Assembly: GCA_937925695.1 (NCBI GenBank)
Contig: CALAMD010000019.1
Location: 1 to 5,734 of the forward strand
DNA length: 5,734 nt
Reading direction: 5' to 3'
Origin: an uncultured Bacillaceae bacterium
GTDB taxonomy: Bacteria > Bacillota > Bacilli > Bacillales > Amphibacillaceae
Shown here: positions 1 through 4,983 of the stretch, one piece after another
Layout of the letters: each line of letters opens with the position of its first letter
Position numbering within the stretch: position 1 is the stretch's first letter
Notes under the pieces: generated by a model
The model's input: the letters and a program-made list of their open reading frames with translations, nothing else
The model's database searches: none
What the model was told of the DNA's origin: nothing
Translations under genes and position numbers: made by a program

Positions 1-4
1 CTAT

Positions 5-33
5 GGAAGAGGGTACTTTTTAACCCTCTTTCC
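5..33. terminator. Hairpin at window edge, possible terminator of an upstream gene
   Basis: Arms at 7-14 (AAGAGGGT) and 23-30 (ACCCTCTT) pair perfectly over 8 bp around an 8-nt loop. A bulged T at 31 then allows two more G-C pairs (5-6 with 32-33). On the plus strand no clean T-run follows, and on the minus strand the window ends just past the hairpin, so terminator function is only a guess. It lies about 50 nt before the acetyltransferase start and could also be part of that gene's leader. Confidence 0.3.
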
Positions 34-81
34 ACACTATTTTCCGATTACCCAAAATAACAAAGTGAAGGGAGGCCAGTC

Positions 82-642
82 ATGAAAACTGAAAAAGAGA
101 AAATGATTGCTGGTCTGCTGTATGATCCTGCTGATACCGTATTAAGCAATGATCGATTACAAGCGAGACGCTTAACAAAATTATATAATGAAACAGCGGA
201 AGACGAACAAGAGAAACGTAGACGAATCTTAGAACAATTATTAGGTTCAGTTGGTACAAATGTTAACATTCAACCATCTCTTAAAGTAGATTACGGGTAT
301 AACATTTATTTAGGTAACAACTTTTTCGCTAATTTTGATTGTATCATGCTTGATGTGTGTCCGATTCATTTTGGTGATAATTGTTTATTAGGACCTGGAG
401 TACATATTTATACGGCCGCCCATCCATTAGATCCTACTGAACGGAATTCAGGTCGAGAATTTGGGAAATCTGTGACAATCGGTAATAACGTCTGGATTGG
501 TGGTGGCGCGATTATAAATCCAGGAGTAACGATTGGTGACGGAGCCGTCATTGCTTCCGGGGCAGTTGTCACTAAGGAAGTCCTACCCCACGTTGTCGTT
601 GGTGGTAATCCAGCAAAAGTCATCAAAAAAATTAACGAATGA
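82..642 (+). CDS. maa: Maltose/sugar O-acetyltransferase (LacA/Maa family)
   Basis: This 186-residue cytoplasmic enzyme should transfer acetyl from acetyl-CoA to a sugar hydroxyl (maltose, glucose or a galactoside). Residues 5-55 match the helical maltose-acetyltransferase N-terminal domain (GLLYDPADTVL, then QARRLTKLYNE). From about residue 58 hexapeptide repeats build a left-handed beta-helix, for example IGNNVWIGGG (133-142) and INPGVTIGDGAVIASGAVV (145-163). The likely catalytic histidine is H114 in YTAAHPLD, equivalent to H115 of E. coli LacA; N84 and D91 fall where the LacA acceptor-site residues lie. Length is normal for the family. The ATG follows AAGGGAGG (68-75) with a 6-nt spacer, so the start is secure. 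It is the only plus-strand gene and has its own hairpin downstream. No good sigma-A promoter is visible in the 81 nt before it. The exact sugar substrate cannot be read from sequence; these enzymes are often detoxifying or of unclear physiological role. Confidence 0.93.
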   Translation: MKTEKEKMIAGLLYDPADTVLSNDRLQARRLTKLYNETAEDEQEKRRRILEQLLGSVGTNVNIQPSLKVDYGYNIYLGNNFFANFDCIMLDVCPIHFGDNCLLGPGVHIYTAAHPLDPTERNSGREFGKSVTIGNNVWIGGGAIINPGVTIGDGAVIASGAVVTKEVLPHVVVGGNPAKVIKKINE

Positions 643-647
643 TACAT

Positions 648-690
648 AAACACACCTTGTTTGCAAATGACACAAGGTGTGTTTGTCATT
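648..690. terminator. Shared bidirectional terminator between convergent genes
   Basis: A perfect 13-bp inverted repeat has arms 648-660 (AAACACACCTTGT) and 672-684 (ACAAGGTGTGTTT) around an 11-nt loop. The arms' A/T ends give a moderately T-rich tail in both directions. It starts 6 nt after the acetyltransferase stop and ends shortly before the stop of the convergent DUF3298 gene at 696, so it probably ends transcription from both sides. Confidence 0.8.
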
Positions 691-695
691 TATTA

Positions 696-1319
696 CTAAT
701 TATTTGTTGCTAGTAAGCCTAATGGTCCCTTTTCATTCGTAATACCTTCCAGTTCATATACTGAAATCGGGAACATTGGGAAGCCATAATAGTAAGGCGT
801 AAACATATAGAGCGGATAATATATGACAAGTGCTTTATCAGCAAGATAAAAATCTTGATCAGGTAAGATTCCAGGGTATTGATTAATCACAGGAATGTCC
901 CGTGACTTAATTTGCTGATCAATCAGTTCATCAAGGACCTCTTGATAATTACTACCACGCTTAAACAAATCGCCCAATTGATAAACCTTGCCTGTGCTTA
1001 TATCAAAGGTCAAGGATGTCATCAATGTCAATCCATGGGCATGCTGGGCTGCATAGGCATAGTTTGATAATGATAAACTCAAAATATTACGTTCATTCGT
1101 CTTAATTTCATACAAACCAATCATTTCGCTGAATGATTCCGCGCCTTGCTCAATATATTGCTGCTGGATTAGATTTTGTACCTGTTCAATAATCGCCATA
1201 TTTATTATTTGTTGAATATATTGGTTTCCTAATTGGATGACTTGTGGATAATAAATAACTGTGCCTGCCTGCTCTTTGATCATCGTTTGAATGGACACTG
1301 GGAATGTATACGTCGCCAT
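696..1319 (-). CDS. DUF4163/DUF3298 domain protein, cytoplasmic form
   Basis: A 207-residue protein of unknown function. Residues about 15-110 fit the DUF4163 layout: TVIYYPQV near 20-27, a glutamine-rich helix 34-57, GLYEIKTNERNILSLSL 68-84, then a His/Gly turn AHGLT and SLTFDISTGKVYQLGDLF (102-119). Residues about 112-190 fit DUF3298, with PDQDFYLADKALVIYYPLY (153-171) and YYYGFPMFPISVYEL (176-190). The same pair of domains forms the extracellular, lysozyme-binding part of RsiV and occurs in the deacetylase PdaC. Here there is no signal peptide, membrane segment or enzymatic domain, so the protein should be cytoplasmic. I chose the ATG at 1319 because AAGGA (1328-1332) precedes it by 8 nt; a longer reading from 1349 has no ribosome binding site and begins with unrelated residues (SSSVKRIEI). 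It lies 122 nt downstream of the MerR gene with no clear terminator between, so read-through transcription is possible. Confidence 0.85.
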   Translation of the reverse strand: MATYTFPVSIQTMIKEQAGTVIYYPQVIQLGNQYIQQIINMAIIEQVQNLIQQQYIEQGAESFSEMIGLYEIKTNERNILSLSLSNYAYAAQHAHGLTLMTSLTFDISTGKVYQLGDLFKRGSNYQEVLDELIDQQIKSRDIPVINQYPGILPDQDFYLADKALVIYYPLYMFTPYYYGFPMFPISVYELEGITNEKGPLGLLATNN

Positions 1320-1327
1320 AATTTCAA

Positions 1328-1332
1328 TCCTT
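1328..1332 (-). promoter_or_regulatory. RBS that fixes the DUF3298 start
   Basis: AAGGA on the minus strand, 8 nt before the ATG at 1319. The in-frame ATG 30 nt further upstream (1349) has no such motif, so the shorter 207-residue product is preferred. Confidence 0.65.
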
Positions 1333-1441
1333 TTCACACTTGATGACATATCTTATTCATATGCCTAATAATGTGTCCTTCATAAATGTGATCAGCATAT
1401 TTTATTAGTCGAAAGTTGATAACGTTCATTGCTTCTCGATA

Positions 1442-1864
1442 TTATAATTCCTGCTTCTCTTGTTTCTCTGCATAAACTTGCATCGCATCACGTAAAAACA
1501 CTGCCAACCCTTCACCAAATTGATCGATATTGTTTGTAAATCGTTCATCTTCTACATACATTTGACCTAATTGCCTAAAAGCTTCCAATGAATAATGATG
1601 ATTAAAGTTACTATTTAAAAACTCATACCATTTATGAATGGCTGTTTGTGCTTCGTCAGAATCAGGAGCATGATTCCTTACTTTGGTCAATTGTCGGAAC
1701 AGGGAATTCATTTGCTCCTCCATTGATTTTTTCTCCTGATCAGACAAATTATTCACTTTAGCATTTGCTCGCTCAACCACATCATCTCCCCAACGGTCAC
1801 GTGCTTCTTGTTCGTAAGGATTATTGCTAAAATCAAATCCAGCAAATTTTTCTTCGTTAGACAT
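1442..1864 (-). CDS. Putative internally initiated TipAS-like ligand-binding protein
   Basis: An in-frame ATG at 1864 (residue 114 of the MerR regulator, MSNEEKFAG) sits exactly between the coiled coil and the TipAS domain. It is preceded by AAAGGAG (1873-1879) with an ideal 8-nt spacer. Translation here would give a 140-residue protein with no DNA-binding domain. In Streptomyces lividans, tipA is known to make both TipAL (253 residues) and a free TipAS (144 residues) from an internal start. The same architecture and nearly the same lengths here suggest the same dual product, in which the free domain would soak up ligand. The Shine-Dalgarno sequence and frame are directly visible; use in the cell is inferred. 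AAAGGAG also encodes residues of the linker (KGE), so it could be a coincidence. Confidence 0.45.
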   Translation of the reverse strand: MSNEEKFAGFDFSNNPYEQEARDRWGDDVVERANAKVNNLSDQEKKSMEEQMNSLFRQLTKVRNHAPDSDEAQTAIHKWYEFLNSNFNHHYSLEAFRQLGQMYVEDERFTNNIDQFGEGLAVFLRDAMQVYAEKQEKQEL

Positions 1865-2203
1865 ATTAAGTTCTCCTTTCTCATGTTTAATTGTCTTTTC
1901 AATTGTCTCAATCATTTCATCAAGTTGTCGTCTCTTCTCATAGAGCATTTCCCGCTGTTCCTTTAAGGCTGCTTGTCTATCAAAGGAAGGACTATGAATA
2001 ATTTCCTTAATACGTTGTAAAGAAAATCCGAGTTCCCGATAAAATAAAATTTGTTGCAGTGTTTCTATATTTTGATCAGAGTATAGTCGATAACCAGCGT
2101 CCGTTTTTTCTTCCGGTACTAACAAACCTATTTCATCATAATAATGCAATGTACGTACGCTAATGCCGGCCAACTCTGCTACCTCTTTTATACGCATCGC
2201 CAT
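1442..2203 (-). CDS. MerR-family drug-sensing regulator with TipAS domain (Mta/TipAL-like)
   Basis: A 253-residue transcription activator of the multidrug MerR group. Residues 4-30 form the winged-helix DNA-binding domain (IKEVAELAGISVRTLHYYDE); 35-69 form the wing and second helix pair (DAGYRLYS, then LGFSLQRIKEII). Residues about 76-110 are a charged dimerisation coiled coil, and about 118-250 a TipAS ligand-binding domain (ERFTNNIDQFGEGLAVFLRDAM near 217-241). Family knowledge: ligand binding makes the dimer untwist a promoter with an over-long spacer; B. subtilis Mta activates multidrug efflux genes and Streptomyces TipAL senses thiopeptides. The length equals that of TipAL (253). AAGGGAGG (2212-2219) lies 8 nt before the ATG at 2203; the ATG two codons later would have a 14-nt spacer. 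The gene's own promoter carries a MerR-type operator (2228-2258), so autoregulation is likely. No transporter lies beside it, so its targets are probably elsewhere. Mta itself is the nearest named relative, but orthology is not proven. Confidence 0.9.
   Translation of the reverse strand: MAMRIKEVAELAGISVRTLHYYDEIGLLVPEEKTDAGYRLYSDQNIETLQQILFYRELGFSLQRIKEIIHSPSFDRQAALKEQREMLYEKRRQLDEMIETIEKTIKHEKGELNMSNEEKFAGFDFSNNPYEQEARDRWGDDVVERANAKVNNLSDQEKKSMEEQMNSLFRQLTKVRNHAPDSDEAQTAIHKWYEFLNSNFNHHYSLEAFRQLGQMYVEDERFTNNIDQFGEGLAVFLRDAMQVYAEKQEKQEL
1873..1879 (-). promoter_or_regulatory. Internal ribosome binding site inside the MerR gene
   Basis: AAAGGAG on the minus strand, 8 nt before the in-frame ATG at 1864. 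It is as strong as or stronger than several gene-start sites in this window, and would support separate translation of the TipAS domain. Confidence 0.5.
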
Positions 2204-2227
2204 TGATTTCGCCTCCCTTCATACTTT

Positions 2228-2258
2228 ACTGTAAATGATCACGTAACGTGAGAGTCAA
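2228..2258 (-). promoter_or_regulatory. MerR-type promoter with 19-bp spacer and operator
   Basis: The -35 TTGACT (2253-2258) and -10 TACAGT (2228-2233) are separated by 19 nt, longer than the usual 17 and typical of MerR-activated promoters. The spacer contains a perfect inverted repeat, TCACGT-(1 nt)-ACGTGA at 2239-2251, where a MerR-family dimer would bind. Transcription should begin near 2221, just ahead of the AAGGGAGG ribosome binding site, leaving a very short leader. It is best read as the autoregulated promoter of the MerR gene directly downstream. Confidence 0.8.
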
Positions 2259-2262
2259 CACA

Positions 2263-2301
2263 TTTTTATAAAAAAATAAAAGCCCCTATTAATCGAGGCT
2301 T
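2263..2301 (-). terminator. Terminator of the methyltransferase-like gene
   Basis: On the minus strand AAGCCTC (2295-2301) pairs with GGGGCTT (2280-2286), 7 bp including one G-T wobble, around an 8-nt loop, followed by a long T-rich tail (2263-2279). It follows the stop at 2314 by about a dozen nt and lies immediately upstream of the MerR promoter, insulating it. Confidence 0.82.
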
Positions 2302-2313
2302 CTATTACAGTTA

Positions 2314-2919
2314 TTATGGTATATAGCGATAAATAATAAACTTTCCATATTTGCCATGGATACCCGGTACATTAATTTTATTAATAATTTCAAAGGGTGT
2401 TTCATTTTTTAGAAACCTTTTATATTCCGGCAATGGATAATAAAGAATCATTTCTATTGTTCTAGGATATTTCTTAACTGATGCTAAAATGTTATGAACA
2501 ACTTGTCGAAAAATATCGACTGAAAATGGATTGAAAAAGTAAAATAAATTATCCTCTTGATCAATCTCAAAATCTTCTGCCAAAGCATAATAAAAGTTGA
2601 TCGGCGCTTCTATATGAGAATTCACCTGTTGGTAACTTTTCAGATTACGTAGGGCTTCGTCAAAGGTTTTATCATTCGCTTCGACACCTGACACGGGTAT
2701 TTGAAAACGATGATGAATATAAAACATCGTGCGCCCCCGGCCACAGCCAAAATCCACTAATTGATCATGTTCGTTAATCTTGTAATTTTCAAACAACTTA
2801 TCTAATGCTGCATATGGTGTTGCTTCATACCGATTATGATGGATAGCTACCTTTTTAGTCTGTTCTCGAATTCCGATCGTGCTAATATTTAACCTGTCAT
2901 CTATTTTTCGTTCGTCCAT
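2314..2919 (-). CDS. SAM-dependent methyltransferase-like protein
   Basis: A 201-residue soluble protein with a class I (Rossmann-fold) methyltransferase core. Motif I is QLVDFGCGRGRT (53-64), the glycine-rich S-adenosylmethionine loop. The acidic end of strand 2 is SGVEAND (77-83), where E80 would bind the ribose. NLFYFFNPFS (124-133) takes the place of motif IV, with NPF rather than the NPPY of DNA/protein amide methylases. The N-terminal helix region (HHNRYEATPYAALDKLFE, 27-44) resembles small Bacillus methyltransferases of unknown target. Substrate cannot be inferred. An in-frame TAG ends 6 nt before the ATG at 2919, so the ORF cannot extend upstream. The ribosome binding site is weak (AGG, 5 nt away), which suggests low expression or a later start. 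It is transcribed alone, with its own promoter (2997-3025) and terminator (2263-2301), and is not clearly tied to its neighbours. Confidence 0.82.
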   Translation of the reverse strand: MDERKIDDRLNISTIGIREQTKKVAIHHNRYEATPYAALDKLFENYKINEHDQLVDFGCGRGRTMFYIHHRFQIPVSGVEANDKTFDEALRNLKSYQQVNSHIEAPINFYYALAEDFEIDQEDNLFYFFNPFSVDIFRQVVHNILASVKKYPRTIEMILYYPLPEYKRFLKNETPFEIINKINVPGIHGKYGKFIIYRYIP

Positions 2920-2996
2920 TGATGCCTATTCACCATTCTCTTTCTTTTTCTTGATGTGTTTTTAAATCTATTTTTCTATCATATATCCCAGCTCAT

Positions 2997-3025
2997 ATCA
3001 TACTAGTTTCCTATAAACCTTGCAA
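2997..3025 (-). promoter_or_regulatory. Sigma-A promoter of the methyltransferase-like gene
   Basis: On the minus strand the -35 TTGCAA (3020-3025) and -10 TATGAT (2997-3002) are separated by exactly 17 nt. The start would be near 2990, giving a leader of about 70 nt. A 12-bp perfect palindrome (ACCTTGCAAGGT, 3017-3028) covers the -35 and may be an operator. Confidence 0.6.
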
Positions 3026-3092
3026 GGTAACCCATCTATATATTAAAACGGCATGATCACATACATATGTAAACGAGCAATTAGAATCGTAA

Positions 3093-3128
3093 AAAAAGAA
3101 AGAGTATCAAGCTGATACTCTTTCTTCC
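3093..3128 (-). terminator. Strong terminator of the padR-HAAS-DUF4097 operon
   Basis: On the minus strand AGAAAGAGTATCA pairs with TGATACTCTTTCT over 13 perfect bp (3099-3111 with 3115-3127) around a 3-nt loop, and a run of T follows (3093-3098). It begins about 16 nt after the DUF4097 stop. The 224-nt gap between 2919 and 3144 otherwise holds the methyltransferase promoter and no further gene that I can see. Confidence 0.93.
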
Positions 3129-3143
3129 TCGTTATGATATGAC

Positions 3144-3983
3144 CTAGTTGGTAATCGTAATGTTGCCATTTTTCGAAGTTAACTTAACAACATGTTCACC
3201 ATTGCCAATAACGGTATCCCAATCTGATTGACCGAATACTTTAATGCGGCCATTATTTGTGCGTAAATCCAATATGGCATTTGTTGGTTCTTGCTCAGTT
3301 TCGATCGTTATCGTGCCATTATCAGTAGTAAAGTCAATCATTTGTTCTAAAGAGGTCGTTACTAACTTAATTTCACCATTGTTTGTCTGTCCGGTTAAAC
3401 CGCCAGAAACTTCATGTAGCTCTATTTTTCCATTTTTTGTCCGCACATCAACTTGTTCTGTGGTAACATGAGAAAGTTGAATAGATCCATTATTAGATTC
3501 TGCATGTAACATGGAAGCTTTTGCTTCATTTATGATGACCTTTCCATTGTTCGTGCTCAGTCTTATATCCGCCGCTTCTACCTGATTAGCGTCTAGATAC
3601 CCATTATTATTCATAACCTTTATTTGATCATAAGTCTTTTTTGGTAAATGGACTGTTAATAGCTGTTCTTCTGGAAAAAATCTAAAACTAAATCCCTTTT
3701 TATAATTTACACGAATAAACAGTGTACTATCGTTTACATCAGCAGTAAAATGTTCTTTGGCATTCTCGTTAGAATAAGATACCGTGATATCTTCGTCTGT
3801 TGTCGGTAATATTTCTACTTTGGCATTTGTTGATTCAATATCAATATTGACAAGCTCATGGGCAGGAAATGATTGTTCAATTGTTTCCCAATCTGATGTA
3901 TCACGAGCAGATCGTATCGTCAATAAACTGCCAATAACACCAATGATAATTAATACGAGAGCAATTTTAGTTAATTTATTCAT
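3144..3983 (-). CDS. DUF4097 beta-repeat membrane-anchored protein (LiaG-like)
   Basis: A 279-residue protein with a short basic N-terminus and one hydrophobic segment (about 6-23, IALVLIIIGVIGSLLTI). There is no lipobox, so it is a membrane anchor or signal peptide with the rest outside the cell. Residues about 45-115 are strand-rich. From 125 to the end, short strands repeat with Asn-Gly turns at 127, 146, 165, 184, 202, 222, 244 and 272 (first residue of each pair), about every 19 residues, predicting a stacked beta-solenoid as in DUF4097 proteins. B. subtilis LiaG is a member of this family. No catalytic residues are evident, so the role is likely structural or sensory at the envelope. 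AAGGTGG precedes the ATG by 8 nt. The start overlaps the HAAS stop by 8 nt, implying translational coupling. It is the last gene of the operon. Confidence 0.88.
   Translation of the reverse strand: MNKLTKIALVLIIIGVIGSLLTIRSARDTSDWETIEQSFPAHELVNIDIESTNAKVEILPTTDEDITVSYSNENAKEHFTADVNDSTLFIRVNYKKGFSFRFFPEEQLLTVHLPKKTYDQIKVMNNNGYLDANQVEAADIRLSTNNGKVIINEAKASMLHAESNNGSIQLSHVTTEQVDVRTKNGKIELHEVSGGLTGQTNNGEIKLVTTSLEQMIDFTTDNGTITIETEQEPTNAILDLRTNNGRIKVFGQSDWDTVIGNGEHVVKLTSKNGNITITN
3166..3611 (-). repeat. Degenerate ~57-bp coding repeat (Asn-Gly turns)
   Basis: On the plus strand CCATT, the complement of AATGG in Asn-Gly codons, recurs at 3166, 3250, 3316, 3376, 3430, 3487, 3544 and 3601. Intervals are 84, 66, 60, 54, 57, 57 and 57 nt, all multiples of three, that is 18-28 codons and mostly 19. 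This is the DNA image of the beta-solenoid repeats in the DUF4097 protein. Confidence 0.75.
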
Positions 3984-4536
3984 GCTTTAATCCACCTTTC
4001 ACTATCCGCACATTGTATTTAAGATATTTGACAAGCCCTAATTGGCCCTTTTTTGTTACATAATACATAGCTTGAACTAGAAAAATACCTAGTCCTGCTA
4101 GCACCATGGAGAAGAACAACTCAAACCAGGCAAATGTTTCTGGATAAAGGGCACCTTTAAATAAAACAAGTAGCGGGGAAACAACAAAGGACACACTTAC
4201 GACCCAACCGGAAAATAACAGAGAAACTAAACCGATAAATGGACCTAGCACAATGACTAGATTAAAAAATCCTAAACTGATGACTGCCCAAATTGCGCGC
4301 AACAAATTTTTAGCCGTAACCTTTGTCTCAACTTGTTCAATATGATAGCTCGCAAGTAATTCTTTGGCAATTTGTTGTGGCGTCCCCAAGGAACGGCTAA
4401 TTTCTTCTTCCGACTTTCCTTCTTCTATTCCGAAGGTAAAATGTTCTTCAAAGTCACGAAGTACATCTGCCCGTTCATCGTCAGGTAATTTTGCTAAACT
4501 TCTCTCAAGTTCTAATAAGAATTCATTTTTATTCAT
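3976..4536 (-). CDS. HAAS-domain (DUF1700) membrane protein
   Basis: A 186-residue protein. Residues 1-64 form the helical HAAS signalling domain (FLLELERSLAKLPDDERADVL starts at 6; SEEEISRSLGTPQQIAKEL at 42-60). About three hydrophobic membrane segments follow, near 79-108, 110-127 and 136-157, and a basic tail ends in GGLKHE. Family knowledge: HAAS proteins are encoded next to PadR regulators and are thought to carry a signal between membrane and regulator; the mechanism is not established. The chosen ATG at 4536 has AAGG (4545-4548) 8 nt upstream; a GTG three codons earlier (4545) would overlap that ribosome binding site. The start overlaps the padR stop by 8 nt and the gene's end overlaps the DUF4097 start by 8 nt, with the same CATGAATAAA at both junctions. 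Confidence 0.9.
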   Translation of the reverse strand: MNKNEFLLELERSLAKLPDDERADVLRDFEEHFTFGIEEGKSEEEISRSLGTPQQIAKELLASYHIEQVETKVTAKNLLRAIWAVISLGFFNLVIVLGPFIGLVSLLFSGWVVSVSFVVSPLLVLFKGALYPETFAWFELFFSMVLAGLGIFLVQAMYYVTKKGQLGLVKYLKYNVRIVKGGLKHE

Positions 4537-4852
4537 GACCAACACCTTCTTTAATAATTTGATTCACTTGATGAGTAAACTGATCCCATTCTTCGATCAA
4601 TTCATACAAATATTCCCGCCCGGTTTGGGTCAATTGATAATATTTTCTTGAAGGACCTTCTGTAGATTCCCGTAGGTATGTTGTAAAATATCCTTCTTTC
4701 GTTAGCCTTCTTAATAATGGATAAACAGATCCTTCTGAGATTTCGATATGGGAAGATATTTTTTGAACAAGCTCATATCCATAACGATCTTCTTTATCCA
4801 ACAGTGCTAATACACAGATTTCTAAAACACCTTTTTTAAATTGACTGTTCAA
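4529..4852 (-). CDS. PadR-family winged-helix regulator, short form
   Basis: A 107-residue DNA-binding protein. Residues 8-80 form the winged helix: GVLEICVLALLDKEDRYGYEL (8-28), recognition helix SEGSVYPLLRRL (39-50), and wing STEGPSRKYYQLT (63-75). The C-terminal helix (78-101) would make the dimer. Short PadR proteins usually repress their own operon and let go when a drug or envelope-active compound is present. The start is TTG, supported by a TAA in the same frame 15 nt upstream (4868-4870) and by an extended GAGAGTGAT ribosome binding motif. It is the first gene of the operon with the HAAS and DUF4097 genes. A near-perfect 25-bp palindrome (4880-4904) lies just before it and is the best operator candidate for autorepression; a second related copy is at 4939-4963. 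Confidence 0.92.
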   Translation of the reverse strand: MNSQFKKGVLEICVLALLDKEDRYGYELVQKISSHIEISEGSVYPLLRRLTKEGYFTTYLRESTEGPSRKYYQLTQTGREYLYELIEEWDQFTHQVNQIIKEGVGHE

Positions 4853-4858
4853 AATCGC

Positions 4859-4869
4859 ATCACTCTCTT
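4859..4869 (-). promoter_or_regulatory. RBS supporting the TTG start of padR
   Basis: AAGAGAGTGAT on the minus strand ends 6 nt before the TTG at 4852 and resembles AAGGAGGTGAT with two changes. The ATG at 4860 is out of frame and stops after three codons, so TTG is the only plausible start. Confidence 0.6.
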
Positions 4870-4870
4870 A

Positions 4871-4876
4871 TTTATA
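4871..4876 (-). promoter_or_regulatory. Possible -10 box of the padR operon
   Basis: TATAAA on the minus strand, 3 nt downstream of the palindrome at 4880-4904. The -35 would then fall inside the palindrome (CTGTTC or TGTTCA), a poor match. The start of transcription would be close to the ribosome binding site, so the true promoter may be different. If correct, a repressor on the palindrome would block RNA polymerase directly. Confidence 0.35.
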
Positions 4877-4879
4877 ATT

Positions 4880-4904
4880 CAGTACTATTCAATGAACAGT
4901 ACTG
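4880..4904. promoter_or_regulatory. Palindromic operator O1 upstream of padR
   Basis: A 25-nt near-perfect palindrome: arms CAGTACT (4880-4886) and AGTACTG (4898-4904), with TTCA-A-TGAA (4888-4896) between them on the same centre (4892). Eleven of twelve symmetric pairs match. It lies 28 nt upstream of the padR start. PadR proteins are dimers that bind such sites; that this PadR binds here is inferred. Confidence 0.65.
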
Positions 4905-4929
4905 GCCAATAAAAAAAGCTCAAATATAG

Positions 4930-4972
4930 AATAACATACAGTACTATTTATTGCAAGGTACTGTATGTTATT
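4930..4972. promoter_or_regulatory. Operator O2 within a 15-bp hairpin after the prenyltransferase
   Basis: Perfect 15-bp arms (4930-4944 and 4958-4972) flank a 13-nt loop. The inner 25 nt (4939-4963) match O1 at 20 of 25 positions in the same orientation and register, both starting CAGTACTATT and ending GTACTG. It begins 12 nt after the prenyltransferase stop, so in RNA it could also act as that gene's terminator. On the minus strand, however, the seven-T run comes 12 nt after the stem, not directly after it. Both roles may apply. Confidence 0.6.
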
Positions 4973-4983
4973 TCTTATTAAAA

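Noticed and set aside
48..269. Minus-strand ORF of 73 codons at the left edge
   Set aside because: Antisense to the acetyltransferase start and its ribosome binding site; no domain or start signal.
408..689. Minus-strand ORF of 93 codons over the acetyltransferase
   Set aside because: Lies antisense within a well-conserved enzyme gene and across its terminator; no family features or ribosome binding site.
1345..1377. Imperfect inverted repeat (GACATAT ... ATGTGTC) between the MerR and DUF3298 genes
   Set aside because: Only 7 bp with one wobble and a 19-nt loop, no T-run, no clear promoter boxes beside it; not enough for an operator or terminator call.
3064..3073. TACATATGTA 10-bp palindrome in the 2920-3143 gap
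   Set aside because: Short, AT-rich and far upstream of the -35; expected by chance in such sequence.
3093..3128. Possible mobile-element end or attachment site
   Set aside because: The long inverted repeat is a complete terminator at a gene end; no matching repeat, transposase or integrase is present in the window.
3244..3990. Plus-strand ORFs of 75 and 68 codons
   Set aside because: Both are antisense to the DUF4097 gene; their repeated Val/Ser-rich stretches are reflections of its Asn-Gly repeats.
4364..4651. Plus-strand ORF of 95 codons
   Set aside because: Antisense across the padR/HAAS junction, serine- and phenylalanine-rich shadow composition, no recognisable domain.
3017..4960. 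TTGCAAGGTA shared by the methyltransferase promoter (3020-3029) and the O2 loop (4951-4960)
   Set aside because: The 10-mer falls in the non-symmetric loop of O2 and is absent from O1, so a common regulator is not supported.
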